Shown here: in pieces, positions 32,280 to 43,684 of the stretch | How the letters are laid out: every line of letters begins with the position of its first letter | Position numbering within the stretch: position 1 is the stretch's first letter | Program-made: the position numbers and the translations under genes | From: Eublepharis macularius | Lineage: Eukaryota; Chordata; Lepidosauria; Squamata; Eublepharidae | Direction of reading: 5' to 3' | NCBI RefSeq assembly: GCF_028583425.1 | Contig: NC_072805.1 | Coordinates: 16,502,001-16,566,000 of the forward strand | Length of the DNA stretch: 64,000 bases | Notes under the pieces: model-generated | The model's input: the letters and a program-made list of their open reading frames with translations, nothing else | Told to the model about the DNA's origin: nothing | Database searches by the model: none

Positions 32280-32545
32280 ACAAAAAACTAATTTTGTTTG
32301 TTTTAAAGGTGCTACTGGACTTCAGACTCACTGCAACCATTAGAAACTCTGCAACCAGGTCAACTCCACACAGAGCTCAAAACTACCACCTGCTTATTTG
32401 GGACCAGGAGGGAGGACAATTTCTCAGAAATCATCAAGGTAGATGTTAAAGATTAGGGTGATGATGAAGAGAAATGTTTTTGGCCTGATGAAGAATGCTG
32501 TGCAACTCAAAAGTTTGTGCTCATTATTTTGTGATCCTGTTTGTG
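32280..32545 (+). mobile_element. Penelope-type fragments (tail and separate core)
   Basis: A tail (AAAGGTGCTACTGGACTTCA) lies at 32304-32323. A separate unit has CTGATGA at 32485-32491, stem GAATGC, CTCAAAAGTTTGTGC and TATTTTGTGATCC. The second belongs to the GAGTT-stem family and its GAAA has become CAAAA. Confidence 0.55.
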
Positions 32546-32559
32546 GATTCTGGGAATGA

Positions 32560-33448
32560 ACTGGTCTAAAAACCTTGCCTGTTTTGGCTGATGCTCAACT
32601 GGTAAGGCCCTCAAGATGCTCAGCTCAAATCCAGTGGCCGCTGCTTCTGTTCCTCAGCGAGGAACAAGCCACCTTGTGTTTGCTGGAAAGCTGCGCCTAG
32701 TTTCCCAACCAGATGCTTCATCTCAGCATAGGGAGTTAACACACACCCCGCCAGTCTTATTCATATTGGGGGAAGGGTTAACACATTTCCCACTTTCCTT
32801 GCCCTGCCTACCCCAATATGCCTCATAGGGAGGCTTGAAATTTAAGGCCAGAGAAAACTTCCAAGGATGGATTCCAGAGGGGTACCCGTGTTAAATCAGT
32901 GGCTGCCCCAAAGGCAAAAAGATAAACACAGTAGTTCTTAATAATGGGGGCAATCTCCCTACTTGCAATGGCTTCTAACAGCTAATGGAACAAAGCTATT
33001 CTATATTGCATGCCTTGCCCTGAGCATAAAATCCCAGATCTCTCCCCCAGGGCCTTCAAAAAAGGATATTAACATAAGGAGTTGGCATAAGGATCTCTGT
33101 GAACATATGCCTGAGGAGCACATATTGTATGAGCATATCAAAAATACAACTCCGTAAATAAACTTGCTTTCTCCAGACTGTTTTTATATCCAAGTCCCAT
33201 ACTTGTGGCTCAGGGGGCAGCATTTAATGATATCTTTGCACCCTTGGCAGATAGTAGCAGTTTAAAGGTCTAACACATTTCCTGCGGCCAAAGCTTTCCT
33301 GTGAGCCACGTGCTTCCAACCCGCTAGCCTTTCAGGCCCTTGACTGAGCCCAGCCACTGAGATACACGCAGCAAAAAGAAGGTAGGAAAAGCTTCCCTTG
33401 CACTCTGCATGTGCTCAGGAGCCCAAGTAAAGAGAGACGGTAAAGATC
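32560..33448. other. No gene; possible old LTR-like sequence
   Basis: TAAATAAACTTGCTTTCTCC near 33156 followed by TTGTGGCTCAGGGGGCAGC resembles an LTR end, but no boundaries can be set. Confidence 0.3.
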
Positions 33449-33549
33449 TGTTGTGGGGATGATAATTATAACATACTTTGTAAACCGCTCTGAGTGGGCA
33501 TTAAGTTGTCCTGAAGGGCAGTATATACATCGAATGTTATTATTATTGG
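33449..33549 (+). mobile_element. Lizard SINE 3' fragment
   Basis: GTTGTGGGGATGATAATTAT, TTGTAAACCGCTCTGAGTGG and GCAGTATATACATCGAATG with a TTATTATT tail form the 3' half of the element seen complete at 44096-44338. Confidence 0.85.
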
Positions 33550-33667
33550 CTGATTCCGCACACGTTGGATAATGAACTTTCAATGCACTTTCTCAATCGT
33601 TTGAGGTGGATTTTTTTGTTCCGCACACGAAAAAAATCCGTTCCAAATGATCTATAAAGAGATTATC
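33550..33667. mobile_element. Family I MITE, right arm missing
   Basis: The left arm (GGCTGATTCCGCACACGTTG) and centre are present. The sequence departs from consensus after GATCTATAAAGAG, losing the last 35 bp or so. It lies about 360 bp inside FHOD1 intron 1 from the exon 1 donor. Confidence 0.75.
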
Positions 33668-33899
33668 TGTGCAGGAACCCCCTCGTACTCCAGAGAAAGA
33701 AGAGGATGGAAGGACCACCCATGCTCTGCAGATGCTCAGCACTCTCGCTCCAGAAATGAAAGAGAAGGGAAGGATTCCTTGCATTCTACACACGCTCAGG
33801 AGCTCTGTGGCACACTCTAGGAACAAGAAGGTAGGGAAGGCGCTCGGCACAGGCGCAGGAGCAACCAAAAGAGCATCTGGAAGGAACGCACCAGCGGCG

Positions 33900-34640
33900 A
33901 CTGCAGAGAGATCTCGGATCAGCCCCCTTGTCCCCCGCACTCTGCACATGCTCCAGAGCCCTCTGGCTCCAAAGGCCCGGAGCGGACGGGTGGCGCCCTC
34001 CCTGCCCCGTGGCGCGTCTCTCACCGGCAGAGGCGCGGCCAGCAAGCGGTGCATGGCCGGCAGCTGGGCGGCGAGGGGCAGCGCTTCCAGCACCGGCTGC
34101 ACCGGCGGCCGCCGCGGCTCCGGGAAGGCGGCGCACGAGAAGGGGTCCGAGTCCTCCAGGAACTGCAGCCGGCACAGCGCCGCGCCCGCCGGCCCCGCCG
34201 CCTCCGGAGGCTCCCCCATGGCTGCGGCGGCGGCGGCGGCGCTGCGGAATGAGCCGAGGCAGCAGCGGCGCGGCGCAGCAGCCCCGCCGGGGAGGGAGAG
34301 GCGTGGCCCGGGCGGCGGCCGAAGGGGCGGCCCGGCAGAGGCGCGCCACCTCCGGCTCTCTTGCGCAGCCCTCCTCCTGCGTGGTGGGCGGGGAAGGCAC
34401 CGTCCTGCAGGCGGGGGGGGGGGGGGGAGGTTCGCCGTTGCACCCCTTCAGGCCGCATCTGGGAAGGGCTCGCTCGGCTGGAGGACTCCCGCACGTCGGA
34501 AGCAGGCGGCGCAGCCCTCGACGGGAAGGGAGAGCGGGAGGAGCCTGCGGAGCCGCGTTTGCTCCGTGCAAACGAACTCCAGTGCGGGAAGGGAAAAAAA
34601 CGCCTGCCCGTCTGAACAGGATCGCCTTCTAGCAGCTCCT
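33900..34640. promoter_or_regulatory. FHOD1: CpG island of the FHOD1 promoter and exon 1
   Basis: Dense CG dinucleotides run from about 33,900 to 34,640 in an otherwise CpG-poor intergenic setting. They cover coding exon 1, the 5' untranslated region with a (GCC)n stretch (34222-34240) and a G run at 34416-34428. No TATA box is evident, as usual for CpG-island promoters. The transcription start probably lies at 34.25-34.6 kb on the minus strand (inference). Confidence 0.75.
34025..34219 (-). CDS. FHOD1: FHOD1 coding exon 1 (N terminus)
   Basis: The ATG at 34217-34219 sits in a good context (GCAGCCATGG) and opens 65 codons. The residues CRLQFLEDSDPFSC, FPEPRRPP and LPAMHRLLAAPLP match the N-terminal GTPase-binding region of FHOD-type formins (human: LEDTDPF, NFPEPRR, AVHRLLGAPL). 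The exon ends CCG|GTGAGA in phase 0 and joins LEDC of exon 2 at 11749, as in human FHOD1. The alanine/proline-rich first 15 residues are variable in the family. Downstream FH3, FH1, FH2 and DAD domains lie outside the window. Longer frames here on both strands are CpG-island artefacts. Confidence 0.93.
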
Positions 34641-35127
34641 TCTGGATAGACTCATTGGGGCCAGATGGGTTTTAAGGCCACGGCGCAAGCTCAGAACTGC
34701 AAGCTCGGAGCCCGGCTGGGAGTTTCCCAGGACTTGCCAAGCCCTATTTTTCTGCATAGCTGGCAACCTCCCCCCCCCCCCGGCTCCTTTTCTATTGATG
34801 ATAATAGTTTTGCCCAAGAGCGCGTCGGTGCAAGGGCTACAGCCGGCTGGAACATCCGGTCCCTGCAATGCTTTGAAGCAGCCCTTCCCTGGAAATCCCC
34901 CTCCCCGCATCGTGTGGGTCATCCACTCGTATTGGACTTACCGCGGTTGGAGCATCTCTGACTGCTTTGCAGCTCTTAAAGTCACAGGGTCCCCCTTTTC
35001 AAATACTATGAGAATGGGGGGCGGGGGGGGGGAGGAAAGAGACTCTCGCACTTTTGCTTGCTGGCATTGAGAACTGTAAGAGTCTCCTGGGTCTCCTGTG
35101 CCGTGATCCTTTTGGGGCTTAAAAAGC
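34641..35127. other. No gene seen
   Basis: Upstream flank of FHOD1. C run at 34770-34780 and G runs at 35018-35032. No other feature is recognised. Confidence 0.4.
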
Positions 35128-35450
35128 ATAAAGGCTCTGGTCAAGATGGGTAGCTGTGTTAGTCTGACTGCAGCAGTAGAAAAGAGCAAGAGTCCAGTAG
35201 CACCTGTAATACCAACAAAATTTGGGGTAGGGTGTGAGCTTTCATGAGTCACAGCTCACTTCTTCAGATACAGCTGGAATGCGAGTCCATCTGTCCTTAT
35301 ATCTTGATGATGGAGTGAGTGGATAGACTCACATTCTAGCTGTATCTGAAGAAGTGAGCTGTGACTCACAAGCTTGCAACCGTACCCCAAATTTTGTTAG
35401 TCTTGCAGGTGCTGCTGGACTCTTGCTCTTTTCTACCGATAGAGGCTCTG
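35128..35450 (+). mobile_element. Penelope-type unit, GTGAG-stem family, near-complete inverted pair
   Basis: ATAAAGGCTCTG (35128-35139) and ATAGAGGCTCTG (35439-35450) are the target duplication. The inverted half has TCTTCAG at 35271-35277 and TTTC at 35240-35243 (complement of CTGAAGA and GAAA). The forward half has CTGAAGA at 35346-35352 with GTGAG/CTCAC, but GAAA is reduced to CAA. Both tails run to GACTCTTGCTCTTTTCTA. Confidence 0.82.
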
Positions 35451-36228
35451 AGTGGTTGCAAGTGTTGGAATAGAATGGAGTGGCCGCAGTCTGGTCTACT
35501 GGTTCGACTCTCCTTGACTTAATTCGAATTTCCCCCTTAATTCCTATGCAGTTCTACCAGCCCTACCTGAGGCAGATTTCAGTAACCGTAACTGCTAACC
35601 GGTAGTGTAGATACAGAACCATGAAGTTTGCTACCCCTAGAGGATAAAGGGCATGGCCAAAAGCAGAGACTCCACCCCCTTCAGTTCCCAAATTGGGAAG
35701 GGGTGGGGCTTTGATTTTGACTCAGGAGGAAACCTATGCCAGTATAGAGAATCCCGGCAGGACACGTGCGCAGCAAAGGAGCTATAGAGGGGAGCTTATG
35801 GCTTGGAACGCATGGGGGCATCGAAGGTGACGGCGAAAATGGTGGAAGGAACTTAACCTGACGACAGACCTCCAAAGAGTATGATGCCGACCCTTGCTTT
35901 CCTTTTAAACAAGGTTTATTATAAAATTAAAACAAGTAATAAATAATTATAAATACAAAGATTTGGGGGTTTGTTTGTTTTGTCCCTTTTATGTATGTAT
36001 TTTACTTTGATCATGTGTTTTATAATGTTCTGTTTTTAATTGTTGGTTGCCTTGATGACACTGATAAGGGAGAAAGGCAAGGTATACATTTTGGAAAAGA
36101 GAAAAAACGGTGATATTATATCCTACATTCTACCAAATAAGTCTTATTGTCTCTACAATAAAAAGAGGACATGGTGGGAGAGAGGAAAAAGAGATCCTCC
36201 CCCCTCCGAAAGTCCTTGTTGGTCCCCA
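35451..36228. other. No gene seen
   Basis: AT-rich intergenic sequence. AAATAATTATAAATAC at about 35938 and a LINE-like GAGAAAGGCAAGGTATACAT at 36068 are the only landmarks. Confidence 0.4.
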
Positions 36229-36443
36229 GTTATTTATCTATTTACTTGCTTCATTTATACCTTAGTTTTCCCTCCAATGGGGACTCAATTTTCCTCTCCT
36301 CCATTTTATTTTCACAACAGCCCTGTGAAGTAGGTTAGGCTGAGAGGGCGTGGCTGGCCTGAGGTCACTCAGTGAGTTCCCAAAGTGGGGATTTGAACCT
36401 GGCTCTCCCAGATTTTAGTCCAACACTATGCCACACTGGTCTA
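36229..36443 (-). mobile_element. tRNA-derived SINE, family S2
   Basis: The inverted order shows CTTGCTTCATTTATACCTTA, CCATTTTATTTTCACAACAG, GGGATTTGAACCTGGCTCTC and CAACACTATGCCACACTGGT. It is near full length. Confidence 0.83.
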
Positions 36444-36809
36444 AGAAGTGGCACACAGAAGATCACACAATAAGTAATATACATGGGAGCACCCTTGGGG
36501 GACGTTTTAGTGTGCAGGCATAAATCTATGCATGTTTCGCACGGATTACTGGCAACTGCTCTTTGCTATAACTTTCTGTAAAGCATCTTTAAGAACCTCT
36601 TTAGTCCCATAAAAATATTGGGCTGCTATTCCCTTCACATCCTGGTGATTCTCATATCCCACCTTACCCCTCCAATAGACCTTAATCCAAAGATTTCATT
36701 TCCTTTTTTAAAGATCTGGGTCTGGTTCCATACTGAGCCACATTTGGCTCTGGAGCTCTAGATTGCTTTAATCCTTGAAACTCCCAAGGAGATGGGTTGT
36801 CCCTTTGCA

Positions 36810-36930
36810 AAGGGATAGCTGTGTTAGTCTATTGTAGCAAAAGTTCCAGAGCACCTTAAAGACTAAGAACATTTATTTAAATAGGAGTTTTTGTGATTCA
36901 ACAGTTCACTTCTTCAGATATGTGGAGATC
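36810..36930 (-). mobile_element. Penelope-type unit, decayed
   Basis: TAGCTGTGTTAGTCTATTGT, AGTTCCAGAGCACCTTAAAG, then TTTTGTGATTCAACAGTTCA CTTCTTCAGATAT is the inverted layout of the GTGAG-stem family. On the minus strand CTGAAGA is retained but the pairing partner and GAAA have drifted. Confidence 0.6.
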
Positions 36931-37461
36931 CTGTTTAAAGGGGAAGATTGTAAGAGGAGAGAGAAGATAAGGACGAGCGTGAACACAGCTGTGAACCTTT
37001 CAAGTGTAAAAGTAGCCCTGTTCACATGTTACAGTGACTGCATGTACATCTTGCATGTTGCGTGTACCCATTTATAAGAAAAAGCTAAGGCATATTTACT
37101 TTGCCAGTGAAAGTAGGGATCAATACTTGGATAAATGGGAGGTTAAATCACATTTTCAGCTGTATATGCATTGAATATAACATAAGAATTACGTTACATG
37201 CATATAAAAAAAACCCAAATATTCATCATACATGGATTGTACTTTGGTTTGCAATAACTAGTAAACAGGGCTAGTGCGTGGCCAGGGGTGAAGAAGTAGA
37301 AAAGTTAAGTGTGAATCTAGTCATAAAACTTCAAAGTGTAAGCTCTCCGTGTGTCTGAAACAGAATAGCAGTTACAAATAATAGATGATGAGCGAGGTCA
37401 GAAGTCCAAATAGATAAGTAAGGGGATACAGTTATGTGAAAAGTTACAGATATTGGTATAA

Positions 37462-37612
37462 AGGCCATTTCCAAACACGATGAATAATGCACTTTCAATG
37501 CACTTTCATAATCCTTTAGAAGTGGATTTTTTGTTCCACACATGGAAAATCAGTTTCAAATGTTCACTAAAGAGTATTGAAAGTGGATTATCCAACCTGT
37601 GTGGAAGCAGCC
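37462..37612. mobile_element. Palindromic MITE, family I, diverged
   Basis: GGCCATTTCCAAACACGATG with AATGCACTTTCAATGCACTT pairs with GGATTATCCAACCTGTGTGG. It is older than the copies at 16757 and 31479. Its first bases resemble family A ends. Confidence 0.7.
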
Positions 37613-39085
37613 AAAGTGTGATAAAAACCATGTTAAGAATGGCCACAAGGGGGCAGAAAGGCCTAAGCAAAAAGCCTGGAAAGACTCCCACATGTTCAGC
37701 TGACTGGGTTCTCTTGCCAGCAGGACAAAATGCTATTTTGTGAAAAAACACAAATGTCTTTGGGGATCTATTCATCACCTCAACCCAATTCCAATGCATC
37801 ACAAGGTAGTCAGATCTTTCCCCCCACAGAGACAAATCTGTTTTTGATGGGTGAAGTCAATGCATTTCACAATTCCCTGAGACTGTTTCCAACATTTGAC
37901 GCTTAGAGACGCCCCTTCACAGGAGGCAGGAATGTTTGTTTTGATTAGACTTTGGGGAATATTTAATAACTCACACCAGCTCTGTGGCCCACGAATAACT
38001 TACTTTCCTGGGAGAAGAGGGAGAGTCTAGAGCATGACATCATGATTTCGCGGAGCAGTGTTTTCTGAAATGATGCGTGGGACTTTTTAAAAATCCCAAT
38101 ACCCTACTCCAAAATTTCATTGTCTGGGACCAAAAAAGCACTCTGATCACAAATTCAATTGATTTTATCTGGGGTTCTGTAACAAGCCCCTTTCCTCCTC
38201 TCAGTTAATTTTTGCCTTTAACCCTTTTCTTCTTGCCTCCGCTGGGTAGATTGCTGCCACCAGGATTTATATTCCAAAATAATTTAAATTTCCCCTTTTA
38301 TAACGTGCCTAAGTGTCAGGCTCCTTCGTGGTTCTATGTGGCCCTGAGGATAGGAATGGGATATAAGAATAACATATACTCTGGGATTAAAAAAAAACAA
38401 AATAAAACATCTATTTTTTTAAGAATTGTATCGGTCTCATATTTTTTAAGCTTGATGGCTTCACAGAGAATTATCTGCCCTTAAAGTTTCTTTTCATGGG
38501 CACAGTCACTCAGATCTTCATAAACTTTCTCTCAGGCGCACACACAGTTTGCCTGCTTTAGATAGAATGAATGGGTCTCTCTCAGCCACACAGAGCTCAG
38601 ATTTCCACACAGGTTATATTTCTCTCAGAAATGCTTAAACATGCTCAGGCTGCACACAGCTTGCCTGCTTTGCCCAGACCAAATCTTTTCTCTCCATTCA
38701 ATAACTGAAGCAGCAGTTCACTCCACCCACACTCTCAGTCATCAACCAGTCATCTCACTCACTCATCCCTCTCTTTCACCCCCATTCTTCATCTGTACCA
38801 TACCTAGCATTAAGAGACACACACACGTTTAAAAATCAGTACAGGTTCTTTCACACCTTATCAATTTCAGGGAAAGAAACCTGTTAGAGGCTGTATTTTG
38901 GGGGCATTGTTGACTAATGCACAGGTGACGATGTTTTCAAGGGATGAAGTTGTAAAGTCACAGGTATACATTCTGTGTAAAAATGTGCAACTGGGGAGGA
39001 ATTACAAGCCCCTTTCACCTTCTTCCAACTGCAAACAAAACAAAACCGTAGCCATATAGGCATGTTGTCATACATACAAAAAAGG
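37613..39085. other. No gene seen
   Basis: AT-rich intergenic DNA. A CAT/CACTC-rich stretch is at 38740-38770. No recognisable repeat or gene. Confidence 0.4.
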
Positions 39086-39142
39086 TAGGATTCTTGGGGC
39101 ACCTTAAGTTATGTTTGTCTTTAAGGTGCCCTAAGAATCCAG
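39086..39142. mobile_element. Minimal Penelope-type tail palindrome
   Basis: GGATTCTTGGGGCACCTTAA meets TTAAGGTGCCCTAAGAATCC across a 15-bp centre. It is an inverted tail pair without core, the smallest head-to-head product in the window. Confidence 0.6.
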
Positions 39143-39529
39143 TTCATTTCTGGAACAACACATATAGTCCTCCTCCTCTCTTTCCTTCCCTCACAAAGGA
39201 GGTATCCAGGTTCCCTGTGCTATGCCAAAGAATGTTGAGGATGGTGTTACTTCAAGGCGAATCGCACCACAAACCAGAGTCATGATGGGAAATCACGCCA
39301 GGAAGACTCTGTCGTTCTGGGAGTTTTAGCAATTTTGCGCAGGCAGGAAAATGTGTGAAAACAGCCCTATGCCTTCTATTATGTATGAATCTGCCTTGCT
39401 AAGCTATACTGTTTTTGCTGACATAAACTCTGGCCTTGCTGGTGTTTTAAGTACAAGGAAAAGCAAACTGGTCCCAAATGAACACACCCGACAGAAAGGA
39501 GTCAAGCAATAATTTCTTGAACTGGCACC

Positions 39530-39592
39530 GGCTGGTGCTGGCCTGGGACATTGCTGGCCTGGGACATTTACTGGTGCTGGCCTGGGACACTG
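39530..39592. repeat. Short tandem repeat, about 17-26-bp unit
   Basis: GCTGGCCTGGGACATT occurs three times (about 39536, 39552 and 39577, the last ending ACACT) with ACTGGTGCT spacers. Confidence 0.7.
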
Positions 39593-39761
39593 AGAGCATG
39601 TTTTGGTCTTGAACCTTCCCTTTGTGACAATCAATCAAATTCTCTTTAATCATCCCTCTTTTGAGGATTAATATGGAGGGGGGGGGCGTATGTAAGTTTA
39701 ACCTATATAAGTCTTAGTAAATTCCCTCTCAAATTGAAATTCAGTACAGACGGACAGGTAA

Positions 39762-40212
39762 CGTGCTGTTAGGCTTGCCAATCCCCCACCTGGGGCGGGG
39801 GATCCCCTGCTCCCTCCTCCTCCCCCCACCTCCACTTACCTAGGCAGTGGGGGGCACGCCCCCGAGGCACCCCTCCGGTGGCACAGCGCACCCCCAGGCA
39901 GCACAGCATGCCCCCAAGCTGTGCTGTGGCACGCTCCCGCACCCTGCAACAGGCCCGTTTCGGGCCGAATCGGGCCCACAGGGGGCAGGGGTGATTCAGC
40001 CTCCTTGCCAAGTGCAAGAGCGCTCCCGAGCTGCCCTTTGACCCACGTGATGACATCCCTTCCCAGACGTGACATCATCACGCATGCCAGGAGCACGCGT
40101 GTGCACAGCGCGTGTGCGTGCGAATATAGAGACTCGAGACATCGCAGGGTAAGTGTCAGGGTCACAGTCTCCCGCTGGGGGGCTCACAAGATCTGGCAAC
40201 TCTATGTGCTGT
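39762..40212. mobile_element. hAT-type MITE, family B
   Basis: CGTGCTGT (39762-39769) and TGTGCTGT (40205-40212) flank ends TAGGCTTGCCAATC and GATCTGGCAACTCTA. The interior includes CGTGATGACATCCC, GTGACATCATCACG and a CCCGTTTCGGGCCGAATCGG fold-back. Confidence 0.8.
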
Positions 40213-42298
40213 GCAAAACTGGCCAGAGAGGGGTCTGCCCACTGTCCTAAGTGGAGTTCCCGACAGCTGAAGTTGGCACTGTAATCATCAGGTGGCATCT
40301 TTCCTCCGTTCTGCTGTGTTATTTTGCTGAAATGCTGTATGTTTTCCCTGTTATTTCTTTGGATGTATGCTCTGTCCTGATTATGCATTTATGTCTCTCT
40401 TGTATCTTACTTGCTTTGTTTAATAAATTGCTTTCCTTCCACACCTGTGTGCTTATTGCTGTCGAATCCTAAAGAACCTCTTGCTCCTTGGCAAGACAGT
40501 CCATGCTTCAAAGTAGCCATTTTTTCCATGGGAACCAAGCTATCTAGTCTGGAGATCACTTAGAATTCCAGAAGATCTCCAGGACCCATCTACAGGTTGG
40601 CAGCCCTAGGTGGGTGCAAGCCAAGCTACGCCAAACTCATAGATGGCCTACAAAGCCTCACGCTTGTGCTTAGTCCCTGGCCCATAGTGCCTGCCATTAA
40701 TTCTTCCTTGAGTAGTTTTAGCATACACCATGTTGCTGACCCTCAGCACCTTGGATCCATTGGACTCAGACCCATTGACTTCTCTGGGCTCAGACAAGAT
40801 GCACAGGGTATAAAGAACTTCCCATACCCTCAGAGACCAGAGGCACAGCCAATTGTGATCTACTATCACTACTTTTCTCTTTGAAACTTTTAATCCCGAA
40901 TAGTTCATATATATGACACAGGGCTTGCAGAGAAGAACTGCAAGACTCAGCGGTTCTCTTCTTGAGCAATTTGTTTCCAGAGATGGAACAAAACCCGTCA
41001 GAAGCCACAAGTCTTATGGGTTTGCTAATGACCAGCCTTAGTTGCCATAGCTGGAAACTGTTGCCCTGCTTCCATGAGTCATTCGCTGCGCTGCCAGGCC
41101 TGCTTGGAACAAGCAGCCATAAAAGAATCCTATCCTGTGAGCTCAGCCCAATCCTGAGTCAGGATGGGGTTTTGGTGATGTGATACATTTCTAGTTTTGT
41201 GTTGGCTCTCTACATGGCCTCTAGAAAGCCCCGAAGGACCCTAATTATACTTCTCTTTGCCACCATTCCTAAGCCTCTGTGAAGAGCTTTGGGGATGTGG
41301 CAGTGTGTTTGACTGCCGTTCAGAATAGATGTGTATGGAAGGAAAGCGAAGAACAGGACTTGGTGTAGGTGGGTGCTGGGACCTGTCCTGAAGTCCTCTG
41401 CAGTTCTGATGGTTATTGGACGGGCATTTTCCTCTCTACGGATTCGGTTCTTGGAAGCTGGGCTCTCCCTCCAATGTTTGGGGGGGACATGTCTCCTCTG
41501 ATAAAAGACAGCTTTCCTCCCTCTGCCCCAAGGCTGTCCCCTTCAGCAGAGGGAAGGTCGACCCCAATCCATTTTGTCTGACTGTCTCTTAAGCGGGAAA
41601 AGAGTCACTCCCCAAAGCAAACACCAGTTTCGTGAATCCAAAAGCTTGCGCGTGAGGGTGAGGAAATGAAGTCAAGCATCCTTTTACTGGTTTCACTGAA
41701 AGTATTCTGGGAAGAGCATCTTGGTGAGGGCATCCCAAGCCCCAACTGCTGGGACTGACACAGTTCCAGGTGAACGGATGACTTCAGGTAGGTAAATGTC
41801 TTTGGAGGGAGGGATGTCTTTGTGGTTTTATCTAGGTTCTTAATGCATATGTATGGATGAAATGGGGGTTTACAGTTTGAGAAGCATATCCAGGGATTTG
41901 GGAAGAATATTGGGTCTGGATGTATTAACTGTTCGAATAACTGGAATGAAAAGGAAGGATACGCCCCTTCCACTGACAACAGAGCTTGGGTTACCAGCAC
42001 TACCGAGAGCAAGGGATTGGCTGCAAAACACATGCACAGCATCATTTTCTATTCAGACCCAGGTCATTTGCTTAAAGCATGGGTTTCTCCAATGTGGTTT
42101 CCATGGCTGCCATATTACCTGTTGACACCATTCTCGGCACCCCGGATGGGGTCACGTGGGGCTCTGGTCCATCAGGACTTCTGACTGGCCACTTGAGATC
42201 TGATGGCATAGTCAAATTAAAGCAATGTTGTTTCGGCTGCAGCTGCTACCACAGTGTTGGTTTTATTCTCTCCTCTTTTCAGTGCATTTTTAAAATTA
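40213..42298. other. No gene; family E fragment at 40547-40609
   Basis: An LTR-like TTAATAAATTGCTTTCCTTC is at about 40420. A minus-strand family E piece (GGAGATCACTTAGAATTCCA, CAGGTTGGCAGCCCTA) is at 40547-40609. The frames at 40597-42045 show no known domain. Confidence 0.4.
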
Positions 42299-42513
42299 CT
42301 CCTTTTTAGGGTTGCCAGCCTCCAGGTGGTGGCAGGAGATCTCCCGGAATTACAACTGATCTCCAGGTGACAAAGATCTTTTCCCCTGGAGAAAATGGCT
42401 GCTTTAGCAGGTGGAGTCCATGGAACTATACCCCACTATGATCCCTTCCCTCACCAAACCCCACCAAATCTCCAGGAATTTCCCAACCTGGACCTGGCAA
42501 CCCTGCTCCTTTT
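42299..42513. mobile_element. hAT-type MITE, family E, perfect 8-bp duplication
   Basis: CTCCTTTT is repeated at 42299-42306 and 42506-42513. The 199-bp element runs TAGGGTTGCCAGCCTCCAG to GACCTGGCAACCCTG, with GGAATTACAACTGATCTCCA and CCCCTGGAGAAAATGGC inside. It is the reference copy for this family; partial copies lie near 43612, 44590, 47296, 50227 and 52992. Confidence 0.88.
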
Positions 42514-43431
42514 CCTTCCTACACTTGTGGGTGGCTCTGCAGCCATTTTCTGGCTGACTCCATGTGCTGTGGCAGCCATTTTGTAGTTCCTCCCACCATC
42601 CTGTGTCAGAATCCCAAAGGTGACCACAGGCTTTAAAAGATTGGGGGAACCCCTGACTTAAAGTAAACCCTGCTTTTTTCTCGTAAGTGAGAAAGAACAA
42701 CCACTGTTTCTTGCATACGTGTCAGTCCCTGGCAGGTAGATCCCTCAAGCCCATCTGCAGTGAACACATGTTGGTTCCAGAAGAAGCAGCTTTACTAGAA
42801 TCCATACAGTTCAGGCCTGCACCCCATCACGGAGTTTGACAGAAGTGGCAATTCCAACCAGGCAATCTTTGTTATGCTTCATTTTCCTGCGCTTCTGACT
42901 GCAGTTAGAGTTTTGGGCGTGCAAGCTTACACAAATTCTGTGAGAATCAACTTAGTTATGACTATGAATCAGATAGACAACAACTTATTCCCAGCATCTG
43001 GGGAGAGTAGCTGAAACTGGCGTTTAGACACTTCAAGGTTACAGCTAGCCGAGACTCGCATATTTCTCTAAGATAAGGGAGAGGCCCTTGCTTGGGTCCT
43101 CAGTAACATTTGCACTAGTTATGCAGGAGTGAGCGAGAGAGAGAGAGAGGGTATATTAATTAATACACATTAATACAGTAGCATGGCTCTAGCATAATGT
43201 CAGCAGTAGTGAACAATAAATGTCAGCAACACAATCATGGCATGTCTGCAGACAGATAGACATGACAATACTCTTTGGATCTTCACTACATATACACACT
43301 TGCTGACATGCAGTTTCTGAAGTGGATGTGAAGCTATGTTGTCCAGAAGTGCAACGTACACCCCCTGCAGGAGACTATTTTTAACTGAGATGCCTCCCCT
43401 GACAGACTTCCATTAAAAGCAGTCGCTTTTC
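42514..43431. other. No gene; old repeat fragment 42530-42655 and GA microsatellite
   Basis: GCAGCCATTTTCTGGCTGAC, CAGCCATTTTGTAGTTCC and CAGAATCCCAAAGGTGACCA match the repeat at 5620-5745. (GA)n is at 43133-43148. Otherwise nothing is recognised. Confidence 0.45.
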
Positions 43432-43525
43432 TTAGAGCAGCCAGATATGGGTCCAGTACCATCTTAGAGAGCAACTAGATTTCCAGGGTGTAAGCTTTCG
43501 AGAGTCAAAGCTCCCTTTGTCAGCT
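43432..43525 (-). mobile_element. Penelope-type unit
   Basis: On the minus strand CTGACAAAG is followed by GGAGC/GACTCTC pairing, GAAAGCTTACACCCTGG (TTTC at 43496-43499 on plus) and the tail GATGGTACTGGACCC. Box position 7 is C, which the hammerhead rule allows. Confidence 0.65.
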
Positions 43526-43611
43526 CTGTTCTTGATCACTTTTGGACCAAGAGGGTCATGACAATTGGGGTACCTGTGAGTTGGGGGGCTGGCTTGGCCA
43601 AAAGCTCACAC

Positions 43612-43675
43612 AAGGGTTGCCAACCTCCAGGGTGGTGGTAGTTTGGAAATCTCCTGGAATTACAACTGATCTCCA
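43612..43675 (+). mobile_element. Family E MITE, left end only
   Basis: AGGGTTGCCAACCTCCAGGG to GGAATTACAACTGATCTCCA. The remainder is replaced by the LINE-like sequence that follows. Confidence 0.7.
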
Positions 43676-43684
43676 GATTGTGTG

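Larger units (their letters stand above)
11750..34024 (-). other. FHOD1: FHOD1 intron 1 (22,275 bp)
   Basis: It is bounded by a CCG|GTGAGA donor at 34023-34024 and a TTCACAG acceptor at 11750-11751, both on the minus strand. Most recognisable content is transposons, listed separately. I see no additional exon with a formin signature in it. Confidence 0.85.

Noticed and set aside
33669..34649. Frames of 234-326 codons on the plus strand and 261 on the minus strand
   Set aside because: CpG-island composition removes stop codons. Only the 65-codon FHOD1 exon in one minus frame has family similarity and a splice donor.
39530..39592. CRISPR-like direct repeats
   Set aside because: Three imperfect tandem copies in a reptile genome; no spacers of constant length.
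40380..40500. LTR with TTAATAAATTGCTTTCC
   Set aside because: R-U5-like text but no boundaries can be placed.
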